This document shows, piece after piece, positions 1 to 6,210 of a stretch of DNA of 6,321 nucleotides. Below the pieces are notes generated by a model. That model made no database searches, was not told where the DNA came from, and worked only from the letters and a program-made list of their open reading frames with translations. The first letter of the stretch is position 1, and every line of letters starts with the position of its first letter. The translations under genes and the position numbers were made by a program. This stretch comes from Beijerinckiaceae bacterium (GTDB taxonomy: Bacteria; Pseudomonadota; Alphaproteobacteria; Rhizobiales; Beijerinckiaceae): contig CANGRU010000106.1 of the NCBI GenBank assembly GCA_947456315.1, positions 1 through 6,321 of the forward strand, read 5' to 3'.

Positions 1-1671
1 GCGCTGGCGCGACATTTCGAGCAGACCGAAATGCGAAATGCGACCGACCTGGATGCGGGCGCGGTCATTCTTCAGCGCATCCTTGATGCGCCGCTCGACT
101 GCACGATTGTTGCGGCCTTCTTCCATGTCGATGAAATCGACCACGATGAGGCCGGCCAGATCGCGCAGACGCAATTGGCGGGCGACTTCATCAGCCGCTT
201 CCAGATTGGTGCGCAAAGCCGTGTCTTCGATATTATGTTCGCGGGTCGAGCGACCCGAGTTCACGTCGATGGCGACCAGAGCTTCCGTCTGGTTGATGAC
301 GATATAGCCGCCCGATTTCAGCGTGACATTGTTGGAGAACATCGCGTCGAGCTGGGCTTCCGCACCAGCTTTGGCAAACAGCGCCTGCGGCTCATTCCAC
401 AATTGCACGTTTTTGGCGTGGCTCGGCATCAGGAGGCGCATGAATTCTTTCGCTTCGCGGAAGCCTTCTTCGCCCGAGACGGTCACATCATCGATGTCTT
501 TATTGTAGAGATCGCGGATCGCGCGCTTGATCAGGGAGCCTTCCTCATAGACGAGGCAGGGCGCGGATGATTTCAGCGTCAATTCGCGCACGGTTTCCCA
601 CATACGCATCAGATATTCGAAGTCGCGACGCACTTCCTGCTTGGTGCGCGAGGCACCGGCCGTGCGCAGGATCACGCCCATGCCATCGGGCACTTCGAGT
701 TCCTGGGCAATGGACTTGAGACGCTTGCGATCAGCGGCATCGGTAATCTTGCGCGAAATGCCACCACCGCGCGCGGTGTTGGGCATGAGCACGGAATAGC
801 GACCTGCCAGCGACAGATAGGTGGTCAGAGCCGCGCCCTTGTTGCCGCGCTCTTCTTTGACGACCTGCACGAGCAGCACCTGACGGCGCTTGATCACTTC
901 CTGGATTTTATACTGGCGGCGCAGGCGCTGGTAGCGATTGGGCACTTCTTCCATGGCGTCGCCGCCAATGTGCTCGACCTGCTGTTCTTCGTCATCTTCG
1001 CCGTGGTCGTCTTCATCCTCGTCAGAACGCTCACGCGCCTGCACGTCACCCTCGGCACGGGGCTGGTCATCATCGGCTTCCACCGTGACGTCAGGATCGA
1101 CAGCCAGAACTTCGTGATGATGCTCTTGCTGCGGCTCTTGGTGAGAGTCTTGGTGAGTTTCTTGGTTCGGCTGGTCCGGGCTTGCTTCTGCGGCAGGCGC
1201 ATCCTGATCGTCGCGGGCGACGATTTCGCCCTCGATCACATCGCCTGTTTCACCTGCTGCAAGTTCAGCCTGTTCGCCATCGGCCTGTTCCGAAACGCTG
1301 TCGTCAGGACGCGCACGCTTTTCAGGGCGGCGACGGCGCGAGGAGCGGCGCTGGCGATTGTCATCTTCATCTTCATCGCGATGCGAACGGGCTTCTTCTT
1401 CCAGAAGCGCCAGACGATCAGCGACCGGGATTTGGTAATAATCGGGATGGATTTCCGAAAAGGCCAAAAACCCATGGCGATTGCCGCCATATTCAATGAA
1501 GGCGGCTTGCAACGAGGGTTCGACCCGCGTCACTTTTGCCAGATAGATATTTCCACGCAGCGGCTTCTTATTGGCCGCCTCGAAATCGAATTCTTCGACG
1601 CGGTTACCACGCAGTACCACCACCCGGGTTTCTTCCGGGTGGCTGGCGTCGATCAGCATTTTGTTGGCCAT
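1..1671 (-). CDS. rne: Ribonuclease E, N-terminal catalytic part (truncated by window edge)
   Basis: Endoribonuclease that cuts AU-rich single-stranded RNA in mRNA decay and rRNA/tRNA processing, and scaffolds the degradosome in its family. Translating the minus strand from the ATG at 1671 gives 557 codons without a stop, running off the left edge. Seen: N-terminus MANKMLIDASHPEETR; first half of the S1 domain (about residues 38-78, GNIYLAKVTRVEPS); an acidic, Gln/His-rich insertion (about 83-250); second half of S1 (about 254-295, with ERGNKGAALTTYLSLAG); 5'-sensor-type RTAG (R336, T337); the DNase I-like subdomain with the catalytic pair D469 (AIDVNSGR) and D512 (VDFIDM), 43 residues apart as in E. 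coli D303/D346. The visible part ends at LLEMSRQR, just before where the zinc-link CPxC is expected. An in-frame TGA five codons upstream fixes the start. Upstream, GAGG and AAGAG lie 14-17 and 7-11 bases away as possible ribosome binding sites. The scaffold region lies outside the window. Confidence 0.97.
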   Translation of the reverse strand, partial: MANKMLIDASHPEETRVVVLRGNRVEEFDFEAANKKPLRGNIYLAKVTRVEPSLQAAFIEYGGNRHGFLAFSEIHPDYYQIPVADRLALLEEEARSHRDEDEDDNRQRRSSRRRRPEKRARPDDSVSEQADGEQAELAAGETGDVIEGEIVARDDQDAPAAEASPDQPNQETHQDSHQEPQQEHHHEVLAVDPDVTVEADDDQPRAEGDVQARERSDEDEDDHGEDDEEQQVEHIGGDAMEEVPNRYQRLRRQYKIQEVIKRRQVLLVQVVKEERGNKGAALTTYLSLAGRYSVLMPNTARGGGISRKITDAADRKRLKSIAQELEVPDGMGVILRTAGASRTKQEVRRDFEYLMRMWETVRELTLKSSAPCLVYEEGSLIKRAIRDLYNKDIDDVTVSGEEGFREAKEFMRLLMPSHAKNVQLWNEPQALFAKAGAEAQLDAMFSNNVTLKSGGYIVINQTEALVAIDVNSGRSTREHNIEDTALRTNLEAADEVARQLRLRDLAGLIVVDFIDMEEGRNNRAVERRIKDALKNDRARIQVGRISHFGLLEMSRQR

Positions 1672-1855
1672 GTGAGACTCTTGTCCTCACGTCCGGCCTT
1701 GGAGAGACACGTCGGGTGCGAGCGCGCATGAGCGCGGAGACGGACGACGATCCCGGCAAGGGCAGGGACGCGACATATGTTTGAGAAAGATAGACCGGTT
1801 CCGCTGCACCAGCTCGTGTGAGCAGGGCGAGGACGGCGCCGTGAATGAGGGAAAT

Positions 1856-1873
1856 CGGGCCCAACAAGGCCCG
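1856..1873 (-). other. Perfect hairpin in the putative rne leader
   Basis: CGGGCC (1856-1861) and GGCCCG (1868-1873) are perfect inverted repeats around a 6-base loop, CAACAA on plus and TTGTTG on minus. There is no U-tract on either side, so it does not look like an intrinsic terminator. It lies about 185 bases upstream of the rne start and could be an RNA structural element of that leader. Confidence 0.4.
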
Positions 1874-2030
1874 CAGGTGGTTGGCACGCAAGGAAGACAA
1901 AATGGACGATGCGGCGCAGGAAGCGGCCTCGAGAAACATCTCAAGTCCGGAAACTCGACCCTTGGCCGTCATATGATCCCGTGCGGGACGGACCATTTGC
2001 TTCAATACCTTAAATGATCGGCCGTAGTGG

Positions 2031-2044
2031 CCGGGGTATCCCGG
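2031..2044. other. Short GC hairpin, CCGGG stem with GTAT loop
   Basis: CCGGG (2031-2035) pairs with CCCGG (2040-2044) across a four-base loop, and another CCGGG follows shortly after. The stem is only five pairs and could be chance in GC-rich DNA. No function is assigned. Confidence 0.25.
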
Positions 2045-2103
2045 TTCCGGGTCTCAACGCGGTCGCTGGGGTCGCCTCGTCCGAACGCAAAAACCCTTGG
2101 GAA

Positions 2104-2121
2104 GGGATGGCGGGGATGGCG
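2104..2121. repeat. Tandem duplication of GGGATGGCG
   Basis: Two exact, directly adjacent 9-base copies occupy 2104-2112 and 2113-2121. They may be a simple slippage product or a pair of half-sites for a regulator. Nothing in the sequence decides between these. Confidence 0.5.
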
Positions 2122-2143
2122 GGACACTAGGGCCAACGCGGGG

Positions 2144-2161
2144 GCGCCCGTTTCGGGGCGC
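2144..2161. other. Inverted repeat GCGCCC ... GGGCGC
   Basis: GCGCCC (2144-2149) and GGGCGC (2156-2161) form a perfect six-pair stem around the loop GTTTCG, whose end bases can also pair. It is followed five bases later by a second perfect dyad (2167-2184). There is no T-run on either strand, so it does not look like an intrinsic terminator. Confidence 0.35.
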
Positions 2162-2166
2162 TAACC

Positions 2167-2184
2167 TGTCCCGGAAAAGGGACA
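2167..2184. other. Perfect dyad TGTCCC-N6-GGGACA
   Basis: TGTCCC (2167-2172) and GGGACA (2179-2184) are exact inverted repeats separated by GGAAAA. The dyad lies about 143 bases upstream of amiC, so it could be an operator for a dimeric regulator, an RNA hairpin in the rne leader, or a dispersed intergenic repeat. The sequence shows only the symmetry. Confidence 0.35.
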
Positions 2185-2231
2185 TGACCTTCTTAGCGGT
2201 AGTTCCGCCTCGTTGGCAAGGCGCGTCTGCG

Positions 2232-2252
2232 CTTTGGGCCATTAGGCCAAAG
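2232..2252. other. Inverted repeat CTTTGGGCC-ATTA-GGCCAAAG
   Basis: Eight base pairs can form around an ATTA loop with a single bulged G in the left arm. The repeat lies 75-95 bases upstream of the amiC start. There is no adjacent T-tract, so termination is unlikely; an operator or leader hairpin is possible. Confidence 0.35.
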
Positions 2253-2304
2253 TCTGCCTGAGAGGATTTGATGGTTTGGGGGCTGAAAAGCGTCACCATT
2301 TAAC

Positions 2305-2310
2305 ATTATA
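2305..2310 (-). promoter_or_regulatory. Candidate -10 hexamer (TATAAT) for rne
   Basis: Read on the minus strand, these bases are a perfect TATAAT in an AT-richer patch of an otherwise GC-rich region. The best -35 match at usable spacing is poor (CTGAAT, 19 bases upstream). If used, transcription would start near 2298 and give rne a leader of about 630 bases. The site lies just upstream of the amiC start, so the two transcription units would nearly abut. This is a consensus match only. Confidence 0.25.
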
Positions 2311-2330
2311 GAAGGGCCATGCCTGCATGA
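2311..2330 (+). promoter_or_regulatory. amiC ribosome binding site with overlapping three-codon upstream ORF
   Basis: GAAGGG (2311-2316) is the only Shine-Dalgarno-like element before amiC, 10 bases from its ATG at 2327. A closer ATG at 2319 opens a three-codon ORF (Met-Pro-Ala) whose TGA (2328-2330) overlaps the amiC ATG as ATGA. The spacing from GAAGGG to this first ATG is only two bases, so its use is doubtful. The main start is chosen because it gives the full amidase with its signal peptide. Confidence 0.45.
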
Positions 2331-3625
2331 TTCAGGTCACCCTGTTGGATCAGCCCTTGCCCTTTCGTCTAAAAATCTCTTTTTTTCAGTCACTTGCGCT
2401 TGTCGCGGGGATGCTGTGGCTGGTCTCTACAGGGCCGCTCAGCGCCCAGCCTGTGGCGCGCGCAGCCCGGATCGAGCAGACCGGAGCCACGACCCGCCTC
2501 ATTTTTTCGCTCTCGGCCCGCGTTGAGGCTGACGCTTATGTGATGTCCTCACCCGATCGGGTCATTGTCGATATGCCCGAAGTCATCTTCCAATTGCCGG
2601 TCGGGTCAGGTGCGGGTGAGCCGGTTGTGCGCGGCAAAAAGCCGGCCCCCAAAGTTGTTGCCTCGTATCGTTACGGCCAGTTTGCGGCGGGCAAATCACG
2701 TCTGGTGATTGATCTGGGGCGTCCGGCCGTGGTTCTGGCGACACATGCCATTCCAGCCACTGGCGGCTATGAGCTCATCATCGAAATGCAGGAGGTGGAA
2801 CAACCCGCCTTTGCCGCCGCTGTGAGACGCGCCGCTCAAGAGGCCATTGCCCGCGATATTCTCTCGGATACGCCGCGCGCCTCCCAAAAGCCGCGCGATG
2901 GATCTGCCGCTTTGCCGGTGATTGTCATCGACCCGGGCCATGGTGGCATTGATGTGGGCGCTCAGGCCTCGGCAACAGTCCAGGAGAAAGACATTGTCTT
3001 CGACTTTGCCAAAACGCTGCGCAGCCAGCTCGAGAAGACGGGACGCTACAAAGTCCTGATGACCCGCAATACGGATGTCTTCGTGCCGTTGGCCCAGCGT
3101 GTCAAAATTGCCCGTGATGTCTCGGCGGACCTCTTTATATCGATCCATGCCGATATTCTGTCTGACCCGCAGGGTGTCTCGGGGGCGACTTTCTATACGG
3201 TGTCGGACAAAGCCTCCGATCGCGAGGCGGCGCGGCTGGCGGAAAAGGAAAACCTCGCTGACAGCGTGGCAGGGCTCGAAGGCAATGATGATGCGGGCGA
3301 TGTCTCCGACATTCTCTTTGACTTGACCCGCCGCGAGACGCGCACCTGGTCCCATTCCTTTGCCAAAACGCTGGTCCGCTATTGGGGCGAGGCGGGGCCG
3401 GTGAACAAAAACCCGCATCGCTCGGCGGGGTTCAAGGTGCTCAAGGCCCCCGACGTGCCCTCGGTCCTGCTTGAACTCGGCTATCTGTCCAATGCGCGCG
3501 ATACGGCCTCCCTGACCCGTCCGGAATGGCGGGGCAAGGCGGCTGAGGCCGCCACCCGTGCGGTGGATGCCTTTTTCGCCAATCGGGCCGGAAGTGCAGC
3601 GACCGGCAAAGCGAACAATAGGTGA
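2327..3625 (+). CDS. amiC: Periplasmic N-acetylmuramoyl-L-alanine amidase, AmiC-type
   Basis: Zinc amidase of 432 residues that cleaves the bond between N-acetylmuramic acid and L-alanine in peptidoglycan, acting in daughter-cell separation in its family. Residues 1-40 read as a Sec-type signal peptide: R14 and K16, then a hydrophobic stretch from about 17 to 35, then a likely cut after LSA (A40). Residues about 45-155 fit the AMIN domain, which localises such amidases to the wall or septum. A linker follows, and Amidase_3 spans about 197-415. The expected zinc ligands are H205 (IDPGHGG), E220 (QEKD) and H274 (SIHAD), with catalytic E383 in LLELGY. Between SIHAD and AGFKVL lies an insertion (about 294-342) rich in charged helix-formers, at the place of the autoinhibitory helix of AmiB/AmiC enzymes that EnvC/NlpD-type LytM proteins relieve. 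No LytM gene is in the window. It is probably the first gene of an operon with mrcA. Confidence 0.95.
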   Translation: MIQVTLLDQPLPFRLKISFFQSLALVAGMLWLVSTGPLSAQPVARAARIEQTGATTRLIFSLSARVEADAYVMSSPDRVIVDMPEVIFQLPVGSGAGEPVVRGKKPAPKVVASYRYGQFAAGKSRLVIDLGRPAVVLATHAIPATGGYELIIEMQEVEQPAFAAAVRRAAQEAIARDILSDTPRASQKPRDGSAALPVIVIDPGHGGIDVGAQASATVQEKDIVFDFAKTLRSQLEKTGRYKVLMTRNTDVFVPLAQRVKIARDVSADLFISIHADILSDPQGVSGATFYTVSDKASDREAARLAEKENLADSVAGLEGNDDAGDVSDILFDLTRRETRTWSHSFAKTLVRYWGEAGPVNKNPHRSAGFKVLKAPDVPSVLLELGYLSNARDTASLTRPEWRGKAAEAATRAVDAFFANRAGSAATGKANNR

Positions 3626-3649
3626 GCTGGTCGCCCTCGGCCATTGCGG

Positions 3650-3664
3650 GGGGCGGCGCGCCCC
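3650..3664 (+). other. GC-rich hairpin between amiC and mrcA
   Basis: GGGGCG (3650-3655) and CGCCCC (3659-3664) form a perfect six-pair stem with a three-base loop, 25 bases after the amiC stop. The following bases are ATTAAG, with no T-tract, so a classical intrinsic terminator is not supported. It could shield the amiC 3' end or tune read-through into mrcA; that is inference. Confidence 0.4.
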
Positions 3665-3725
3665 ATTAAGACCACAAATCATGCGCAAGGCTGGCCCCTG
3701 ATGATTGGGATGGCCGCCGGCAGAC

Positions 3726-3740
3726 AAGGGTTTTCACGTG
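3726..3740 (+). promoter_or_regulatory. mrcA ribosome binding site deciding a GTG start
   Basis: AAGGG at 3726-3730 lies seven bases before GTG at 3738. The upstream in-frame TTG at 3705 has no comparably placed site. Starting at GTG also gives an N-terminus (VIRLIARFFG) that goes straight into the membrane anchor, as expected for PBP1A proteins. Confidence 0.75.
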
Positions 3741-6125
3741 ATACGGCTGATAGCGCGTTTTTTCGGCTTTGCATTTGCCACAGGCACGATCCTGTTTGCG
3801 CTCGGCGCTGCCGTGACGGCCGGACTTGTCTGGCATTACCAGCAAGATCTGCCTGATTACACGCAACTGCAAAATTACGAGCCGCCGGTGATGACGCGCG
3901 TGCATGCGGGCGACGGATCGCTGATCGCAGAATATGCGCGCGAGCGCCGTCTCTATCTGCCGTCCTCCGCCATTCCGCCTCTGGTGAAACAGGCGTTCAT
4001 CTCGGCCGAAGACAAGAACTTCTATTCGCACAATGGCATCGATCCCGAAGGCATCGCGCGTGCGGTGGTGATCATGCTGCAAGGCTCCAAGCGCGTGCAG
4101 GGTGCCTCGACCATCACCCAGCAGGTCGCCAAAAACTTCCTGCTCGGCAATGAACGCTCCTTCGAGCGCAAAATCCGCGAAGCTCTGCTGTCGTTCCGCA
4201 TTGAAGCGGCCTATTCCAAAGAGCGCATTCTCGAACTTTATCTGAACGAGATTTATCTCGGTCTCGGCAATTACGGCATTGCGGCTGCCGCGCTGAATTA
4301 TTACGGCAAGGCCGTGCAAGAATTGACGCTCTCGGAAGCCGCCTATCTGGCGGCACTGCCCAAGGGTCCGAACAATTATCATCCCTTCCGCTATCGTGAT
4401 GCCGCCATCGTGCGCCGCAATTATGTGATTGATCGCATGATGGCCGATGGCGCGATCACCAGCGCCGACGGCGAAAAGGCCAAGACCGAGCCGTTGGGTG
4501 TCAACCCGCGTGTGCTGTCACCCAATTCCTATGCGGCGGGTTATTTCGCGGAAGAAGTGCGCCGTGAATTGCTGGATCGTTACGGCGAAAAGAAACTCTA
4601 TGAGGGCGGCCTGTCGGTGCGCGCCACGCTCGATCCCAAAATGCAGCTCTGGGCGCGCAAAGCACTGGTTGATGGTCTTGTGCGCTATGATGAAGCGCGC
4701 GGTTTCCGCGGCGCCATGCGCTCGATTGATGTGTCGGGCGATTGGGGGCCGTCTCTGGCCGAGATTCCGGTGCTCGGTGACGTGGCGCCATGGCGGCTTG
4801 CTGTTGTCTTGGATGTGAATGATGCCGTTGCACGTGTCGGTTTGCAGCCTGTCAAAGAGCGTGGCGGTGAAATCAGTCGCGAGCGAGTGACGGGGACACT
4901 TCCTGCTGATGGCGTGAAATGGACGCGCAAACCTTTGCGTCAGGCTTTGCAAGCGGGCGATGTGATTTATGTCGAACCGGTCGAAGGCAAGGCGGGACAA
5001 TATCGCCTGCGCCAGATTCCGGATATTTCCGGCGCCATTGTTGCGATGGACCCTTATACGGGCCGCGTCTTTGCCATGGTGGGCGGTTTCTCCTTTGATC
5101 AATCGGAGTTCAACCGCTCGACGCAGGCGCTGCGCCAGCCGGGCTCGTCGTTCAAACCGATTGTCTATGCAACCGCACTCGACAATGGCTATACGCCATC
5201 CTCCATCGTGATGGATGCCCCGATCGAAATCGATCTGGGTCCGGGTGTCGGCATCTGGCGTCCCGAAAATTACGACGGCAAGTCGGGTGGTCCGCGCACG
5301 CTGCGCTATGGCATCGAACATTCCAAAAATCTGATGTCGGTGCGCTTGGGCCGCGATGTCGGCCTGCCGCTGGTAGCCGAATATGCCAAGCGCTTTGGCG
5401 TCTATGACAATATGTTGCCTGTGCCCTCCATGTCTTTGGGCGCGGGTGAAACAACGGTCATGCGCATGGTGGGTGCCTATTCCATGCTTGCCAATGGCGG
5501 CAAAAGGATTCAGCCGACACTGATCGATCGCATTCAGGATCGTTTCGGCAAGACGATCTATCGTCATGACCAGCGTGAGTGTCAGGGTTGCGATCCGGGC
5601 AAATGGGCCAATCAGAATGAGCCGCGCCTGATCGACAATCGCGAGCAGGTCATTGATCCGCTGACCGCCTATCAGATCGTCTCGATGATGGAAGGCGTTG
5701 TGCAACGTGGCACGGCGCAGGTCGTGCGTCAGGTCGGCAAACATCTGGCCGGCAAGACCGGCACGACCAATGAGGCCAAGGATGTCTGGTTTGTCGGCTT
5801 CTCGGCCAATCTGACGGTCGGCGTCTATATGGGCTATGACCGCCCGCGCTCACTGGGCTCGTCGGCCACCGCTGGCCAATATGCGGCGCCAATCTTCCGC
5901 GACTTCATGATGACGGCGCTCAAGGACAAGCCCGATGTGCCGTTCCGCGTGCCAGCCGGCATCAAGCTGATCAGTGTTGATGCCAAGACCGGCATGCGCT
6001 CGTCAGGCGGCGGCACCATTATCGAAGCCTTCAAGCCCGGCACGGCACCACCGGATAATTTCGCGCAGGCGGGCGAGTCCATGGGCGAGCAAGCCATCGG
6101 CACGGGGACGGGCGGCCTTTACTGA
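3738..6125 (+). CDS. mrcA: Penicillin-binding protein 1A, bifunctional transglycosylase/transpeptidase
   Basis: Class A PBP that polymerises lipid II into glycan strands and crosslinks their peptides, anchored in the inner membrane and acting in the periplasm. It has 795 residues from GTG at 3738, preferred over TTG at 3705 (11 codons longer). Numbered from GTG: membrane anchor about 8-32. Glycosyltransferase family 51 domain about 50-225, with catalytic E91 in SAEDKNFY, GASTITQQ (122-129), RKIREA (144-149), ELYLNEIYLG (166-175) and ALPKGP (206-211). An OB-fold-like region spans about 310-420. The transpeptidase domain is about 430-735 with all three signature motifs: SSFK with nucleophile S470 and K473, SKN (529-531), and KTGT (K673). 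Both active sites therefore look intact. A CxxC pair (C615, C618) sits in the periplasmic transpeptidase part, between the SKN and KTG motifs. It lies 112 bases after amiC and 85 before prfB, all on one strand, so co-transcription with amiC is likely. Confidence 0.96.
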   Translation: MIRLIARFFGFAFATGTILFALGAAVTAGLVWHYQQDLPDYTQLQNYEPPVMTRVHAGDGSLIAEYARERRLYLPSSAIPPLVKQAFISAEDKNFYSHNGIDPEGIARAVVIMLQGSKRVQGASTITQQVAKNFLLGNERSFERKIREALLSFRIEAAYSKERILELYLNEIYLGLGNYGIAAAALNYYGKAVQELTLSEAAYLAALPKGPNNYHPFRYRDAAIVRRNYVIDRMMADGAITSADGEKAKTEPLGVNPRVLSPNSYAAGYFAEEVRRELLDRYGEKKLYEGGLSVRATLDPKMQLWARKALVDGLVRYDEARGFRGAMRSIDVSGDWGPSLAEIPVLGDVAPWRLAVVLDVNDAVARVGLQPVKERGGEISRERVTGTLPADGVKWTRKPLRQALQAGDVIYVEPVEGKAGQYRLRQIPDISGAIVAMDPYTGRVFAMVGGFSFDQSEFNRSTQALRQPGSSFKPIVYATALDNGYTPSSIVMDAPIEIDLGPGVGIWRPENYDGKSGGPRTLRYGIEHSKNLMSVRLGRDVGLPLVAEYAKRFGVYDNMLPVPSMSLGAGETTVMRMVGAYSMLANGGKRIQPTLIDRIQDRFGKTIYRHDQRECQGCDPGKWANQNEPRLIDNREQVIDPLTAYQIVSMMEGVVQRGTAQVVRQVGKHLAGKTGTTNEAKDVWFVGFSANLTVGVYMGYDRPRSLGSSATAGQYAAPIFRDFMMTALKDKPDVPFRVPAGIKLISVDAKTGMRSSGGGTIIEAFKPGTAPPDNFAQAGESMGEQAIGTGTGGLY

Positions 6126-6210
6126 ACCGCCCAAGGTCTCTAGGTTCGCGCCAAGATTCTTAAAAACCTATCCGGCGGGCTCGCCCGCCTTACCAGAAAG
6201 TCATGACACC
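6126..6210 (+). other. mrcA-prfB spacer with a GGCGGGC palindrome
   Basis: The 85-base gap contains a near-continuous palindrome at 6174-6189 (GGCGGGC, two bases, GCCCGCC). Only two T residues follow on the plus strand; on the minus strand a TTTTT run follows seven bases after the stem. Neither is a convincing terminator, so mrcA transcripts may read through into prfB. The only ribosome-binding candidate for prfB is the weak AGAAAG at 6195-6200, 10 bases before the ATG. No clear promoter is visible. Confidence 0.35.

Larger units (their letters stand above)
1672..2326. promoter_or_regulatory. Divergent rne / amiC intergenic region, likely rne leader and both promoters
   Basis: This 655-base gap separates divergently transcribed rne and amiC and holds no ORF I would call a gene. 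It carries several perfect inverted repeats (listed separately), a 9-base tandem duplication, and a perfect TATAAT on the minus strand at 2305-2310. No clear -35/-10 pair is visible for either direction; the best plus-strand guess for amiC is CTGAAA (2283-2288) with CATTAT (2304-2309), which is weak. Established knowledge: E. coli rne is autoregulated through a long structured 5' leader, so a structured leader here would make sense. That the same control acts in this organism is inference. Confidence 0.45.

Noticed and set aside
970..1731. Plus-strand open frame of 253 codons antisense to rne
   Set aside because: It mirrors the rne coding frame, which has clear RNase E motifs. The open frame follows from the codon bias and acidic-residue repeats of rne.
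1781..2017. Plus-strand 78-codon ORF in the intergenic region
   Set aside because: No Shine-Dalgarno at usable distance and no recognisable sequence features; its frame is likely open by chance.
2054..2299. Minus-strand 81-codon ORF in the intergenic region
   Set aside because: No ribosome binding site, a Pro/Arg-rich low-information product, and several hairpins inside it. The candidate TATAAT lies only five bases from its ATG, which does not suit an mRNA start.
2696..3727. Minus-strand open frame of 343 codons antisense to amiC
   Set aside because: The plus strand encodes an amidase with all zinc ligands. The antisense product shows no recognisable domain and is a GC-bias shadow.
3705..3737. 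TTG at 3705 as the mrcA start
   Set aside because: The GTG at 3738 has AAGGG seven bases upstream and gives the expected N-terminus; the extra 11 residues look non-native.
4518..5744. Minus-strand open frame of 408 codons antisense to mrcA
   Set aside because: It lies wholly inside the well-supported PBP1A gene and its His/Arg-rich product has no domain features; a codon-bias shadow.
6174..6189. Palindrome after mrcA as an intrinsic terminator
   Set aside because: It has a two-base centre and is followed by only two T residues on the coding strand.
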